Source: Yamagishiella unicocca
Taxonomy: Eukaryota; Chlorophyta; Chlorophyceae; Chlamydomonadales; Volvocaceae
Direction of reading: 5' to 3'
DNA: 64,000 nucleotides
Assembly: GCA_003116995.1 (NCBI GenBank)
Contig: BDSL01000023.1
Coordinates: forward strand, 372,001 to 436,000
Positions 33,035 through 47,100 of this stretch are shown in pieces (the first letter of the stretch is position 1; every line of letters starts with the position of its first letter). The translations under genes and the position numbers were made by a program. The notes below the pieces were generated by a model. It was not told where the DNA came from and searched no databases. It saw only the letters and a program-made list of their open reading frames with translations.

Positions 33035-34222
33035 TTTAGTTGTAATTCATGGTTAGGTGAGATGCTGTTACGTCGTCTGTGGGTTCTCCTCAAGGTTGTC
33101 CATTCAATTCTTCTCCAAAGTTGGTGTTCTCGGCCAGCATTAGCGTCGTCTCGTTATGATACATTTCTGTCGGAGTTATCTTCCTTGACATAATTGGAAC
33201 TTTCCTTTGTGTCGGTTGAAGTTCGGCTCGGTTGTAACCGTACACAGGCATACCCTTACGCCACCACCTCAGGGCGTCTGTATTTGACCAGGGATACAGT
33301 GTCGGGATTAGAGCTGCCGCGCTGACCCCAAATGGACACGCTATCTGACATGCGTTCTTGGCCGTTGCATGACGTGGTACGTTGGCCGCGGAACCAGTCA
33401 GAGTGGCACTATCCTTTTACTGATGGCTGTTGCAAAGCTTCGGTAACATGGCGTATCCGATACGATGGAGGTGTCTATGTACCTGGACGTGCCTACGCAT
33501 ACGCATGGAGGACGAAACCCCCGCAAATGGCATTCGACGTCATTGAGGCCAATCATACCCAACACGACTATGCGCTACTCAAATCCTAGTATGGGAGGTA
33601 TGAGAGGTAATTGGCGGGAAATGTGTGGTGGTGCGACAGCTGCGGTGCGCGCTACTTACACGTCGACCAGCCAAGCGACTCGTAGTTCGATGCCCGCCCT
33701 TCAACCTACTTGCTGCATCTACAGGTTCGAAGACCAACGGCGGCGGCGGCGGCTGCGGCCTGCTCGAAGCTGCACCGCGACTGCCGTACGCAGCTGGGCC
33801 CAGGGGCCTCGCCCCGCAAGCGCTGCTCGCAACATCTACCTGTTTCTCCCCACTACGGTACCCGTTCGTCCCTCCCTCTAGCTGAATGCACAGCGCACAT
33901 CCCCCCTTCCTCCCAGCTGGTTGGCTCGGAGCGACCTCATCGGCGGCTCCGGCAGCGCCGCTTCCAGACAAGCCGGCAGCATGCCGCCCTGTCAGCGGGA
34001 CCTAACGTACTAGCCACAGCTACCGTACTAGCTCTCCAGCAATCCACATTTCGCAAAAGACGCCCGGTCCCCGCGTTGGATCTCAGCCAACCAAACGATC
34101 TGAACCCCCTGGAGACATGTTACGCGGTCGACTCGAGCAGCCTTTAAAAAAAAAGGCTATGTGCAACGGTTCCACTCCCAATGGTTTGCGCTTCTTTGGC
34201 GGCGTCAAGCCACCCGGCCGCT
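33035..34222. other. intergenic region
   Basis: No gene supported. The part near 33700-33960 has open frames on both strands with no consistent splice signals or motifs. An A9 run lies near 34145. Confidence 0.4.
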
Positions 34223-36855
34223 TCAGGCCGCCCGAATACCCAGCCGCGGGAGCAGCTTTCTCAAGCTGGCCGCCTCCTCAGCATTACCTGCGGCATGCAG
34301 CAGGTGGGAGGGGTCGTTGCATATTGCGCTGTGGAGCAGTGTGTAGAGATACCTGAGGACTGCTGTCACTCCACGCTACACATGAAACGCAGCGTCCCCG
34401 CACTAGGGCCGCCGGCTCAAACGACCCAGCCACCTGCCCCATACGGAACCCAGCGCTCACCCCACCTCGGCATCTCCCGCGCCGCGCCCCAGCCCCCTTC
34501 CCCCCTGGTCCCCGTCCCGCTGCACCCACCTCCTACACGCCACCCTACCTGGACCCCACGTCACCTCCGTTGCACCCGCCAAATCACCCCCCCTGGACCC
34601 CACGCACCCGCCTCCAGCAGTGCCAGCACCGCCGGCGCCTCCCCCGCCGCCAGCGGCTCCATGCCGTACTGGCTCGTCAGCGCCAACAGCGCCACCGCCG
34701 CCGGGCCGTCGCGCAGCCCCACTGCGGTCTGCACCGCCGCACATGCCGTACCGGCACAGGGCTCCATCCCGTGCTCGTGTAGCGAATCCCACAGCTCAAC
34801 CAGCGGGGCGGCGCTGCCCAGCCGCTGGCACTCCTGTGGGGGTTGGGCGGGGTGAGCATACATGATGCAACCCGGTTACGTGATACCCCATTGCATTGGA
34901 AAAAACGAATAAAAAAACGCTTTTGGAGGACGCTTTAGAGCCTGCGATGGATGTGTTGTGGGTCGATGCCGCGGCTTAGGAGCTTTGGCCACATCAGGCA
35001 GCCAAGACACGGCTGCTGTCACTCAGGGCGCGACCTAGGCTTATCCGCTCGGTGCAGCCAGCAGCAGCTCGCTGCATCCCGGGCTCACCACCAGCCCGGT
35101 CGTAGCCGACCAAGACGAGGGACTCGCGTGCACCCGTCCTGATGCGATCGGACCCGCACCCGCACACAGTCCCCTGTTGCGGTCGCAAGCGTCGGCAAGC
35201 CCTTTACGGCCAGCCTCACCTTGACCAGCACCGAGTGCAGCCCGCTGTGACTCGCCCCGTGTGCGCCCAGCCGCACTGCCGCCTGGACCAGGTGGTTGCG
35301 CCGGAGCAGCTCCAGCGCGGCGGAGAGGTGCGCGGGGCTGGAGGCCTTCCGCAGCAGAGGGGCGAGGTGGGAGTCCGCGTCTGGGGAGGTACGCAGGGGC
35401 AGGGAGCGGGCGCCTGGTGTTGGTCCCCTGTGTGGCTTTAGTCAACTGGTTGGTCATCGACCAGCCGCCGGGCGCCGTCACACCCGGCCCTACGCCCCAC
35501 CCTGCGGAAGCAATCCCCTCCGACGGTTCCTCTTACCGTCCCTCGCCGCGAAACTCGCACTTACTCAGCACAACGCCCCGGCCCATCAGGTCCCTCATCG
35601 TCGTACATGCCGCTTCGAACGGGGTTTCAGGCGCAAGGGCCACCGTCAACTCCGCACGCCCAGAGTCTGCGAGGTTGCCACATGGCACAGCAAAAATATC
35701 GTTGTTGGGTGACGTTGCATTGAAGGACAACGCAAAATGTGAGAATGATTCTTAGGCACGAGGAGTGAGCAGTGTGCGGTCGATGCAGCAACGGAGGGTA
35801 GAAGCCATGGCCGCGCAGCCAGCAGCCGTGTTTTATTGAGGAGAGTGCATACACGGCGGGGTTTGACGACACGCCCTACATATGGCAGCCCAGAGAGCGC
35901 GGCTGAGAACCACACCCCCACATTCCTGCCGCCTCCAGAACAGCAGTGACCAGGCCGCTGCATCCGATCTATCCCCCCCCCAGTCCCGGCCTTCCAGTCG
36001 TCAAGTTTGGCTCACGCCTCCTCCGGTCTGCCCCTGTCAACACCAAAGGCTGACTGGCTCCGAAACCCATCGCCGCGAGACGATCATCGCGCCGCAAACG
36101 CCCAGGTAGGGTAGCAACGGTGCTCGGTACCCACCCTCCGGTTTGATTGGCAGCGCCGCCGCCGCCGCTTCGGCGGCGGCGCGCTTTCCGGCAGCCGCCC
36201 AGCCCCCCGCCTCTGCCTCTGCGGCCTCAGCTTGAAGCCGTCCGCGCATATGCATTAGGCGGGCCTTACGTCGCCGAAAGAGCCCCTGCACGTCTTCAAG
36301 CTGGGGCGGCATGCGGGCCCATTCGGGCGTCCGGACCCGCGGGGGCGCTGGTGCTGCCGCTTTTGCGGCGTTGCCGCTCTTGGCCTTTGAGGCGGCGGAG
36401 GATGACGCTGCGCGGTACTGGTGCATCGAGCTGCGGAGGCAGGTAGCGGGCCCTTGGTCGTGGCGGGCTGCAAGGGCAGTGTGCATCGATGCTGGGGCCT
36501 GCCCCAAGGTTACTAGCGCAGCTGCGGTAGCGCCTGCGGCTGGTAGAAAGCAAACGCTGAGCGGTCTGATGGACGTCGATGGCGAGTAAGAGGAGGCTGA
36601 TGGATTCAAGCAGTCGTCCAGGTAATGTGATGCGGGTGGACTGACCCGTGGCCGCCGTGGCCACCAAGACGAGGTCGCGAGCCGCTCCTCAGGCAAGCAA
36701 GGACATGTCGGCAAGCCAGCGACGAGCTTGCATGCCCCTGAAATTGTTAAGATATCGGTGCTCTCCTCCTGATGCAGCGACGCGGCGCACAAGGTAGGAA
36801 TTGACTGAGGCCGCGACTCAAGCCGGCGCGTAATGCAGCTCCAGGCACGCAACAT
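34223..36855 (-). CDS. PPR-like helical-repeat protein, probably organellar
   Basis: Five exons with matching phases: 36855-36135, 35666-35565, 35380-35220, 34833-34608, 34359-34223, giving 448 residues from a true ATG. The N terminus (MLRAWSCITRRLESR) is basic and Ser/Arg-rich, like a mitochondrial or plastid presequence. Residues 1-240 are Ala/Ser-rich and probably disordered. The remaining 200 are paired helices: FEAACTTMRDLMGRGVVL, LSAALELLRRNHLVQAAV, LVELWDSLHEHGMEP, AAVALLALTSQYGMEP and AEEAASLRKLLPRLGIRAA. The roughly 35-residue spacing ending in GMEP resembles pentatricopeptide repeats, which bind organellar RNA. Only two or three repeats are convincing, so the family call is tentative. 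The gene model is stronger than the function. Confidence 0.72.
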
Positions 36856-37297
36856 GATATCCTAGCCCTGTAGTGCGGTGAAATGGAACCTGTGCGCTTA
36901 TTGTGTCAGCGCTTATGGGAGAAGTGTTTGATCGAAGAAGTTGCAAACGCAACTGGATTTAGATTGGCTTGAACCATTGCCACGTATAAAGGCATGGAAA
37001 AGTAGGGCAGGAAAAGTTTGGTTACGAGGAGAGCTTGCTCGTACAATCGGACCGCCGTGTCAGCGTCCTCGAACGACAAGCGAATTGTTGCCTTCTGTGT
37101 TCTACATCAACTGCAATATTAGTTTAGTATATGACTTCTCATAGTAAACAATAACATATGTTACGCACGTTTGCTTTAACTTATTAAACCGCAACTTTGA
37201 GGAGCAAGGGTATCCTTTACACTGTGGCATTCTTTTGATTATTTCTACGTTTTGCATTGCCGCGATGCTATTGAACGACTAGAATAAACACAGTTCG

Positions 37298-40200
37298 ATG
37301 GACTCAGCAAACATGGCCGAAGGTGTGAGCTTGATGGACACTAGCAGCTTGGAGGCTGTAGATTTGGAGGTCAAGAAGAGACAAGGACCTTCCTTGTCGA
37401 TAGCTTGTGCCGTCGACGGCTCACACATGTCGGACCGCGCCATGGCCGCTGCGTTGGCTCTCTTCAACAACCGCAGGTCAGCACTCACAGCAAATGCGAC
37501 CGTAACATCCTGCGTCGGATCTTATGCCTTCCTTTTGTCTCATGCCCATGTTTCGCTGTCGTAAGCGCGCCCGCGCCCGCCTCCTTCGCTGCAAACCACA
37601 CTCTCCTATCCAGTTGTCCAGCTCGTCCTGAGTTCTTGTCTTCTCGCTAACCTTCCACAATTCCTTGGACGTGCGGCCGTTCGCCCTCGCGCGTGGCCCC
37701 CATGCTCTTGCTTAAAGCGGCTATTCGGCGCGGTTACTTACCCAGCACCTGTGCTGCCACCCCGGCCTTGCCATTCTTCCCCAACTTGTTTTCAGGGGTG
37801 ATAAGTTTACAGTTATCCATATCAGTGACTCCTCCAAGAATTACCTCTTGAAGCACCTGCAGCCTTTACACCTGAAATATTATTACGTGGACATGGCGCA
37901 TGGGGCCCGGGTACGCTACAATGGGGTGTAGAGCATTGTAGCTTAGAGCATATATAGAGATCAGTGTTATGCGTCGAGCGGTTTTCGTGTCGGGAAACAA
38001 CAAATCAGGTCATCCTATTCACGGATGCAGGTGGAGAGGGTTGGGCGTAGGACGGAATTGGGTCGATAATGACGCGTTTCGTACGGCGACTGGGACACGC
38101 CTTTTACCATCACAGGAGAAAAGACTTTGTTTCGATGGGCGTGTCCCAGCAGCGGCTGAGCATCACACCGAACTATCGAAAATGCTCAAGTCCTTTGTAG
38201 GGTGTGGTAACAATGCCAAGGCGAGTGCGCAGCAGCACCCGTAGAATAGGCAATGGCACTCGAGCATGCGCGCAAGTGGGGGGACTGCGACTATTTGGTT
38301 TGCGGGCAAGCAGGACAGCAAACAAGACTGCAACCAAAAGCCAGGAATCAGGAGGAAGCCAGGAATCGGGAGGTTGCAGCTGATTGAGAAGCAACGCGGC
38401 ATTTGTTAATAATCAACATGAAACCATGATCACAATGGGCGCCATTGATGGCACCTCACGGTGCCAGAGGGTTTGTACCGTCAATAGGGTATTCTTAAGG
38501 GGAGTACCGTCGACAGGGCACTGTTAGCGGGAGTACCGTCAACAGGAGGCCACCGTGCTTGTGCTGTTACTCTGTGCGGCATGGTGGCGGGTGCGGCGAC
38601 CTTGCTGCCGCCCGCCGTTCTGAGGACCAGCAGGCTCGGCGTGCATCAGGTTCTGATCCAAACAAATCGTGCTGCATGGCGCATGTTATAAAGCTCGCCG
38701 TTTCACGTGCCTGGTGTTAGACGATACGGGTCTGCATGACGTGGCACTCAGCTTGCATAGGTAACACGCTTGATGCTTTTAGCGCCGGACTGTGTGGCGA
38801 TTTCTCAGTTAGGCAAGGTGCAAAAAATCAATGGAAAATCGCGATCAGTGCGGCATTTCCATGCCTCGCCCCAAAACGGCCAGTCTTCCACAGCCCCCTG
38901 CCCAAGCGCGCCCACCCATCCCCCGACACCCAAGTCCCAAATCGTCTCCATCTTCATTCGCTTTCAAACCTCTCTCCCCTTTCACACCAGGTCACTGCTG
39001 AGTGGATGTGTCGCGAGAAGGAGGAGGGGCGCTCCACATGCGAGTGCCTGACCCGGCTGGCGGACAAGCGAAACACCGACCTGCTGGTCATGGGGAGCTG
39101 GGGCCGCAAGGGGGAGAAGCTGTGAGTGGGATGTGGTGTGGTGTGGCAATCGGGTGCAATGCTGGAAGACGGCGCGGTTGGCGGGAAAGGGGCGGAGGGG
39201 CGGAAAGGCAGCGGCACGGGTCGCTGTGCACCCCACGACCACGCAAACAGGGAGCGGCTGGGGTGAGGACGGCCATGGCGTCGGGGATATCACAGGATAA
39301 CGCTACAAGATCGAGATCTCGATCCTCTCCGCGCTGCGTCACTTGACAGTAATAGGACGGTCGACCTAACCAACAATCCTCGCCCAGCCCTGCAACCTGG
39401 CAAGGCTCTGGGGCAGGTTGTGCAGCAGTGCTGAGCCCATACAAACTTTCTTCATTGAGCTCGTCACGCGCGCGCACCTCTGCTCACCCCCATCCCGTGA
39501 CCCACCCTTCCACGCCCCACCCTTCCATCTCCACGTAGCGACGTGCTGGGCACCGTCTCCGACTTCTCGCTGCGCCAGTCCCACTGCTCCATCTGCATCG
39601 TGCGCTCCACGGGCGCGAGCATAGGCGGCATCACGGGCGGCGGCAATGGCAGCATGGGCGGGTCAGCCGGGCCTATCTCAGCACGCCCCGCCAAGTACCT
39701 GTTCGCCACGGACGGCTCCCACGCGGCGCACTTAGCCTTCTGCTTCCTCGTCACTTAGTAAGAGGGGACAGCAGCTCTATATCGCGGGAGGAGGGTTGTC
39801 CATAGCGGCGCGCGCGGGCCTGTATTTGTTGGCGGCTGGGAAGGATTGACGCCGCGAAAGGGATGAGGCAAGGCGATGGGAATGTGAGAGCTACGCCACC
39901 ATAGCGCCCTGCTCCAGGGTTCCTGACAACCTCCCCGCCCCTTCTTCTCCCGCTCCCGGCCCTCCTTCCACCCACAGCCTCTTCCGCCCCACAGACTCGG
40001 TCCACGTGGTCATGGTGACCCCCAATGACGGCACAGAGGAGACCAAGGTTGTCGAGCAGTACCATGCGTACATATTCAAGCACAAGGTAGGGCTCCGGGT
40101 CCAGTAAGGGCGCTTTATTTGATGTCCCTGGCTAGCCCGGTGTGGTATTCGGCCCTCACACACTACAGGCCATCCACGCAGCACCGTATGGTGGCCATGT

Positions 40201-41415
40201 GGAGTACTTACCCTCCTAGCGTCCTCCAGCCGCCTTTTCCCGCTCACTAGTTAGTCGCTTTCCTAGCGCCATACTCTGGCTACAGTCAACGTTGCCTATC
40301 ACTACGCCTCAGCAGCGCCCTTGCTCCGTCTCCTTGCCGCGCCTCTCCGCTGGACCACCACCTTCGCCGCCCTCGGTTTGTCGGCCGTGGATTCGCGGAT
40401 TTTCGTATACAGACACCCATGCAGTATGTTTTCTTGCCGCCTGTCACCCTGATCACACACAGCACTTGTCGATTGGTGCTCTCTTCAAAACCGTAGCCAA
40501 AACTCTCTCATTTGCCATCCCTCCCCGCTGCTGCTACCAACTGCACTGCAACCTCTCATCCTGCTTTGCCACATCCAGATCAACGGTGCGGTCCACGTCA
40601 AGTGCATTGACCGCCTGACCTGCACAGTCCCAGAGGGGATTGTGGACTCGGTTGCGGAGTTTGGCTGCGATGTGCTGGTCATGGGCATTTCCGGCTACGG
40701 GTGAGTCGAATGGGCCAGGGGTTACGCTGTCTTGAGTTGACTACCCACCTCCCACGTAATGCCATTTGGCCCATGTCCACAAACAATGGAGGGGCACTTC
40801 GGCGAGGTAGACAGTGCGGCCGGCCCGCTCCCGCCAGACGACGTGTCTTTTCTGCATCCCATACAAGGTAGCACTCCTTTCTTACCCCCTTGTGTATTGT
40901 CCTCTCTGAAAGCTGCAAGGGGTGAGACGGAAACATTGCTTACTTGTGTTCGAAAACGATTAGCGAATTGGGGAATAGGCACGTGTTTGCGTTGCTCCAC
41001 ACTCCGATACTCGCGCTGCTCCACACTCTGCTCATGCCCTGGCGGCCACATTGAACGCGCAGGCGAAAGAAGCTGGGGTCAGTGAGCGCGGATATCAGCA
41101 CGCGGGCTTCGTGTACAACAATCATCATCAAGGTATGCACCTTCGAAACTACTATCCTTTGCCATACAGCGTGGTGTACCGACGAGGGACATGATTTAAC
41201 CATTACGCGTCTGCGTCGAGTGGATGCCCGGCCCTTGGCTGCCCTGTCAGAGGGCCACACAACCACCTGGGCCCACTTGCGGTAATAAGGGTCCCTCCGC
41301 CTCCCTCTTATCTCCCCCTCCCTGGCGTGTTCAGGACTCCCGAGAGATCATCTCCAACCGCTACCTGTCCATGGGCATGCTCGCGCTGTCCAACGATGTA
41401 CAGGTTGGCAACTAG
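37298..41415 (+). CDS. protein with two universal stress protein domains
   Basis: Eight exons, all phases consistent: 37298-37476, 37796-37910, 38991-39121, 39539-39757, 39978-40086, 40579-40700, 41063-41132, 41335-41415, giving 341 residues. The first USP domain (about residues 30-170) has IACAVDGSHMSDRAMAAAL, KFTVIHISDSS, LLVMGSWGRKGEKL, then DVLGTVSDFSLRQSHCSIC and IVRS. The second (about 195-335) has KYLFATDGSHAAHLAFCFL, VHVVMVTPNDG, VLVMGISGYG, RKKLGSVSADIS and CTTIIIK. Both keep the order beta-strand with DGS, G-x-G-type turn, then SVS with SHC or SC. The usual ATP-loop G-2x-G-9x-G(S/T) is only partly kept. USPs are small cytosolic proteins with roles in stress responses, some ATP-binding. 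No targeting peptide is visible, and a Gly-rich linker (GGITGGGNGSMGG) separates the domains. Confidence 0.9.
38461..38555. repeat. short tandem repeat in USP intron 2
   Basis: Three copies of about 30-40 bp sharing GTACCGTCAA(T/C)AGG or GTACCGTCGACAGGG, inside the 1.1-kb second intron of the USP gene. A second short repeat (AGCCAGGAATC(A/G)GGAGG) lies at about 38340-38375. Confidence 0.7.
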
Positions 41416-44179
41416 CTAGCGGCCGGATAGGAGTACAGGGAGCCGGCACTGGTTCAGTAGCCTGAGCGGCCAGGCAAGCTGTTAAGGAACATGTGTGGTC
41501 AGGCCAGCAGCAAGGCGCGGTGGGACGGAAAGCCGCACGGCTGAGGCAGGATGGTGATGGAGTTGTGGGCGCCGGGCTGCAGGGTGCCGGTGGCAAAGGC
41601 CGTTTTAGCAGTTGTGGGCTGTGGCCACGATGTGGGTCTGCGAGGAGGCCGCAGCATTGGAGTTAAACCGTTTGGGTGTGGGGGAAGTAAGATGACGGCG
41701 CGCTGGGCAGGAGGGCCGGGGAGGCGGGCAGTCGCTCCCCTGGTGGACAGCTGGCCCCGGGCGGAGCCTACGGGTTGTGAAGCGGGCGGTGGGAACATGT
41801 TTTCAGGACAGCTCATGTTGAGGCCGCCACGCATACGACATCATGAGGTCACTGAGTGACTGCACCCGGTTCGATTCAGTTCGATAATGACGTTCCCATG
41901 CGATGCACGCCCACTGCTATCACTGCCCGAATTTGGTGGTACGTGGTTGTCGTTGCTTGTCGACATGCGTGTGGTATCGCAATCGTGCAAAGTGATCCAG
42001 CGACGGTAACCACTTGACTGCTCGTGCTGCAGTATCCGTCGGACGCTGGCTGTCAAGCCACGCGATGTCCCATGTACATTCCTCAGTACGTTTTGGCGTA
42101 CGTAGGGATACTTGCCTAGCTCCGTTGTCGGCGGCCAGCGGAAATTGGAGGTAGTAGTACTTGTTTAAGTGGGCGCAAAATGGGCTCTAGACCATCTAGG
42201 CCAAAAGGCGGAACCGCCGGATGTGGCGTTGACTCTCGTCCCGGGTTGCTGTGAATCCCTTCCTCACCATATAGTACTAAAAAGTTAGGACCTACATTGC
42301 TGGGGCTGTCGCTCCGAGGCGGCATCTTGGTCCAATGCTTGAGCTACTGGGAGCTACCAGGAGCGGAAGCGCAGTGTTTCCTGCAAGTACAAGCGATAGG
42401 ACTGGCGCACATATATGAGGACCATCTATAGGGTTGTTACGCGTATATATAACGTATTAGCAACACGGCAAGCGCCTTTGCGACCATGTTTGGTGCAGAA
42501 CCGCGGGTCAGTAGGGCGGCTGCGCCGTCAGCCGATGCGGGTCGTTAGGGACTGGTTATAGGATTCGTTTGTCAAGTGGCGTCTTCGTATTCTCCATCCG
42601 TAACACCCCGACTTGTATTAGCCCTTGACGGCACGGAGTCTGTTTGCCAGGTTCGGTTGCACACCCCTCAGCTGACTGGCTCGACAATACGGCGATTTCG
42701 TAGTCAAAATATGGCCACCTTATGTTTTTTACCTTCAAATATTACAGTGGGATGATGCGCAATTGGCAGCCGGTTTATCTATGCTGGCTTGGACGTCTCA
42801 GCCTGCAGAGCGAAGCGCCACCGATTGATCCGGATTTCGCTATGCTCCAGACAGATATTGCTCTAGAAAGGCGCAGCCGCAGGCTCTAGACGGAATTAGG
42901 TTGATCCACACGTCCATGATCGGGCGCCACACCAGCCTCGCCCGAGCAGGCCCAGCCCCAGCCCGCCAGCAGAAGACGTGGCGAACGAAGTTTGGGCGAG
43001 CGAGCAGAGAAACTCGTGACGTTCAGGGGCCCCAGTGGACACTGACAGTGCTGGTAAATGCACGACAACGCCAATGCAACACAATTGCCATGGAAACTGA
43101 TTACCAGCCCTCAGATTCGAGGCGTTATTCCACTGCAATACAAAAGCACTGCAACCTGCATACCATCTGCGCTTGCAACGACTCGTTCTGGTTGAGGAAA
43201 CATCATTAAAACTTCATGCCACAATTGTTCGGCGTACACGATGAGCCAATCCACATCTACAGGGCTAATTTACCGTACGCTTTATTTTTACTTCAAACAC
43301 AACCCAATGAATTTTTGCCGTGAAGCCAGTGAGGCTGTCACAAGTCTCTGCGAAGCCACAGAAGTAGCAGCGCCCAGAGGTGGCGAGACAGCGCTCCTCC
43401 GTGCGTTATGACAGCCCAATCCGCGTATCAGTGGTTCTGGAGCAACGGAAACGTGGTGACTCGATTCCGCGCGAAGCTACCTCGAGGTACATTCAACTCC
43501 AGGCAAGCGCTCAACTATAGCGCCGTGCAACTTGACGAAACGTACTATCTAATCCGGCTAGGTTGTATCGCGCCGTCCGAGGCCAACTGAGGCTCCTATC
43601 TAACGGTCTTAGCCAACTGCTTGTACGACTACCGTAGCGACGGTCCTACACCACCGACGCCAGTATACCCTGAAAAGGCCTGGATGCATGCATAATTAGC
43701 ATGAATGATGACATGGGTGGCTACGTGTTTATGAAGTGACTTTCCCGACTCGCTCACGGTGCACGATAACAAACAAGCAGTCAAACCGTGCAATTGCTTC
43801 TACCAAATGACATTGACCGTCGGGCGCGATAATACATCCCCTCCTGAGTACCGCAACAACAGCTGAGACCTAGGTGACCTGTGTGAAGCTGCTCTCCGGA
43901 GGCGTCTCCGGCAACACAGCACTAAGCAGGTCCGCAAAAACAGTCCACCGAGGTCCTTTTATAACGGGTTTATCACAGCAGAACTCCTCTCACTCAGGAG
44001 GGCAAGTGCTCCTACACGTAACACGAAAGCCCTTAGGCTCAGCAAGACTACCGGTACATCGTCATCACCCACCATCCGTTCACGGCCGGCGGGCTCTGCC
44101 ATCAATTACTCGCTTTGCTGGGGCTCAGATAAGGGCCCAGCTGAGCTGCCCACGCACCACCTGGTGCGTCGAAGCGCTA
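41416..44179. other. intergenic region
   Basis: No gene supported. The convergent USP and FAS1 genes leave 2.8 kb between their stop codons. The left few hundred bases are likely the USP 3' untranslated region. Open frames such as 43408-43590 and 43874-44239 lack recognisable motifs. Confidence 0.45.
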
Positions 44180-47100
44180 CTACATCAGCTTGCCCATGAT
44201 GGCGACCCTGCCCAACAGCAGGGTAAACGCCAGCAGTAGCATTGAGGGCACAGCGGTGCCAGCAGATCCATCGCCCGGACTACGGAGTCCAGCGGGCACC
44301 AACACATAGTTGACAGTCTGGACGTAGGACCTGTCATTTGGAGCGGGGTGGAACAGTGGCATGGGACAGCTCAATCTTAGGCACATCCCTGGCCTCGGTA
44401 ACAGGAAAGTGTGAGCGGCGCTGGGAAAGCCTGGAGCCAAGCAAGGCAACGGCTCCTGAGGGAAACGCTCCAATCAGCACGCCACTCCCCCAAAACAGGG
44501 TGGACTTCAAACGGGCTGGCCCAGAGGACGAATCATTCATCCCGTCCTCACCGGCCGTACAGGATGGGCACATCCATGGGTGTGACCAGGCCGGCGACAG
44601 TCTTGTCAGAGGCAAAAATAACACCACTGGACGCCACTCCCACCCGGATAGGAAAGCCCCTGCGCGGTGGCATGGACCAAGCTTGTGCTGAGCAAGAGGT
44701 AGGGCTGTGGTTTTCGTTGCGAGTGTGACGAGATGAATGTAGGGTTACTGTGTGACGAGGTGAGCACAGCATCATGGCACAGTGCGTGGCACGGATGAGC
44801 AGCAGTTCGCGATCCATGACCCGGCTGCCCTGCTGAGCCTGTGCCAGGGACAAACACACCGATGGCCTACATCAGATGCGGTGAGGGTTTCATACCCTCG
44901 CTCCCTGTAGTGGTGGCACACCACCAACACACCCGTCCCTGTCAGGACAACGCGCCGCAGCAGCACATTTTATACACAGCATCCCGGTTGGCCCGCGCAA
45001 ACGCATGACAGCGATCAGGGCACATGGCCGTAAGGTGACACTCAGTAGAGGTCGCTGTGCGGCTGATTGGAGTTACCCATTCATGTATGCCGCCATGCCA
45101 TGTTGCTTCGCGTCCAAGAGCCGAAACTCACGCGACGGTGGTGAACGTGGCCCCATTGACAAAGTCAGGCCTCGTCTTGGGACCGTTGAGCAGATGATTC
45201 TGGATTCCAAGGGGCCAGATTACAGCCGTGGCGGCCAGGAAGCAGATCAGACAGGAGCACTGATCATCAAACTCTAGCTGGAGACAGGGCATGCGAACAA
45301 GCCCTCTGCCGCGACATTGTTGGCCGGCTCCATGTGACCTCAGCTGTGTCAAAGGACGCCATCAGCGATGCCTCCACCTTCGTGTTCAGCAATACACCAG
45401 GCATGGTATCGCGTACTACTACAGTGCGTGCCCGCGAAGGCAGGACGATGCGCTAGGGTTTAATACCGGGGCGTGAGGCGGACGGAAAGGGGAGGCACGT
45501 TGGAAAGCATAACACCAGTGTGCATGTTTACGTGCACACTCAGCACCCTGTGGGTTGCGTTGCGGCGGGAAACAGGCGGGGGCGGCCAGTACGGGCGGGG
45601 CTTAGTAATAGGCCTTACGGTTAGGAGCAAGCGCTTGTCGTCGGGCAAAACGTAGTAAGAGGCCAGGGAGGTGGCGCCGGCCTTCGAGACGAAATCGGCG
45701 ATACCCTACAACGGGTGGTCAGGATGAGATAGGGAGCGAGGCAGTTGATCGGCTTTGGTAACATTTCCGGGCTGCTACAGGGGATGACACATGCGCGTGT
45801 CTTACTGAGCCGCTGGCTGGGTGCCTCGCTACGCCAACCTGCCTCGCCTCGGTCCTTATTCCATTTCGTCGCTCGCTGCTTGCACAATCGGAACCACTGA
45901 CGGCGGCCTTCGGTCGAGTTATGGATGTATGGTCCGGGCTTGTAAGCAGCTAGGTTGCGATGGAGATGTGGCACATTTAGGTGGGCGGAGGCTGGGGCGG
46001 GAGGGGCCTGGATTCCGTGCCGACGCCTCACCTGATTGTTCGGCGCCAGGAGCGTGATGGTTAACTTGGGATTCGTCAGGTTGTATATGTAGCCGGGCTC
46101 TGTCTTCATGAAGTTGGCAAGCGAGGCATAAGCATTGTTTGCTTCGATGCACTGCCAAATGTTGGTGAAGACAGGCATCAGGACCTGATGTAGAGAGGAG
46201 GGGGAGGCCCGCCGATAATTAGAACGGATGCGGGCACGATGCAAGAGTTGGGGCATTACGGAGCAAGAGGTAAGCGCACGTGACCAGTGCAGTGCCTGGC
46301 GGTGCGGGGAGGTTGCTGAATTGATGGCTGATGTGATGGGTATGGCACGAAGGAACGTTCACGTTCACGCGGGTCTTCGTGTGGATGGCTCTTCGTGCGG
46401 ATGGCTCTGCGGTGGTCGGGAAGGCGCCGGTATTGCCTTCATGCGTACGACTGCATTGCGTACGAATTTCCACCCGGACGCGGGCGGCGCAGCTACACCA
46501 CAGGCCTCCGCACATACGTACCTACGCAGCGACCATTTTACCTTATATTAACTCGCACCTACCGTGTTGATGAATTGCACATGTGACCTGGTTACGGGGC
46601 CGCCCACTGGGATCATCCATGGGACGATACTCGCGAAGCTGCCAACGCCTGCAACTCTGGCCACGCGGTCGGTGCTTCTCATGGCCAGGGTCTTGTTCTG
46701 GCTGCAAACAAACGGAGCGGGATTTACAACACTCGACATCCATTCGTGCCGACCCGATACTCAGACTAGGGTAGTGAGGCCCTTTTCCTCGTTAGCCCAG
46801 TGCTTCATAAAGGGAGTGAGGGAGGACTTAGTAAACGACTGAGTAGCCTTCCGTATAGCAAACTGGCTACTTACTTTGGAACACTTCGTCACCTGCCGCA
46901 GACGCCTTCTCAACACGCGTAACGCTTCTTCTATCCGCATCGGTTTCCCAGTGATCGGTTATCGGTAATACGACATCCCTTCTTGCCATAAGGTTATGCG
47001 CAAGTAAGGCGACGCGGCGCTTTGCAGGCTGCGCATGCGGCCTGGTTGCGACATTACACCGGCCCCGCGTGGACCTGCTTGCCGTACCTGAGAGTGTCGA

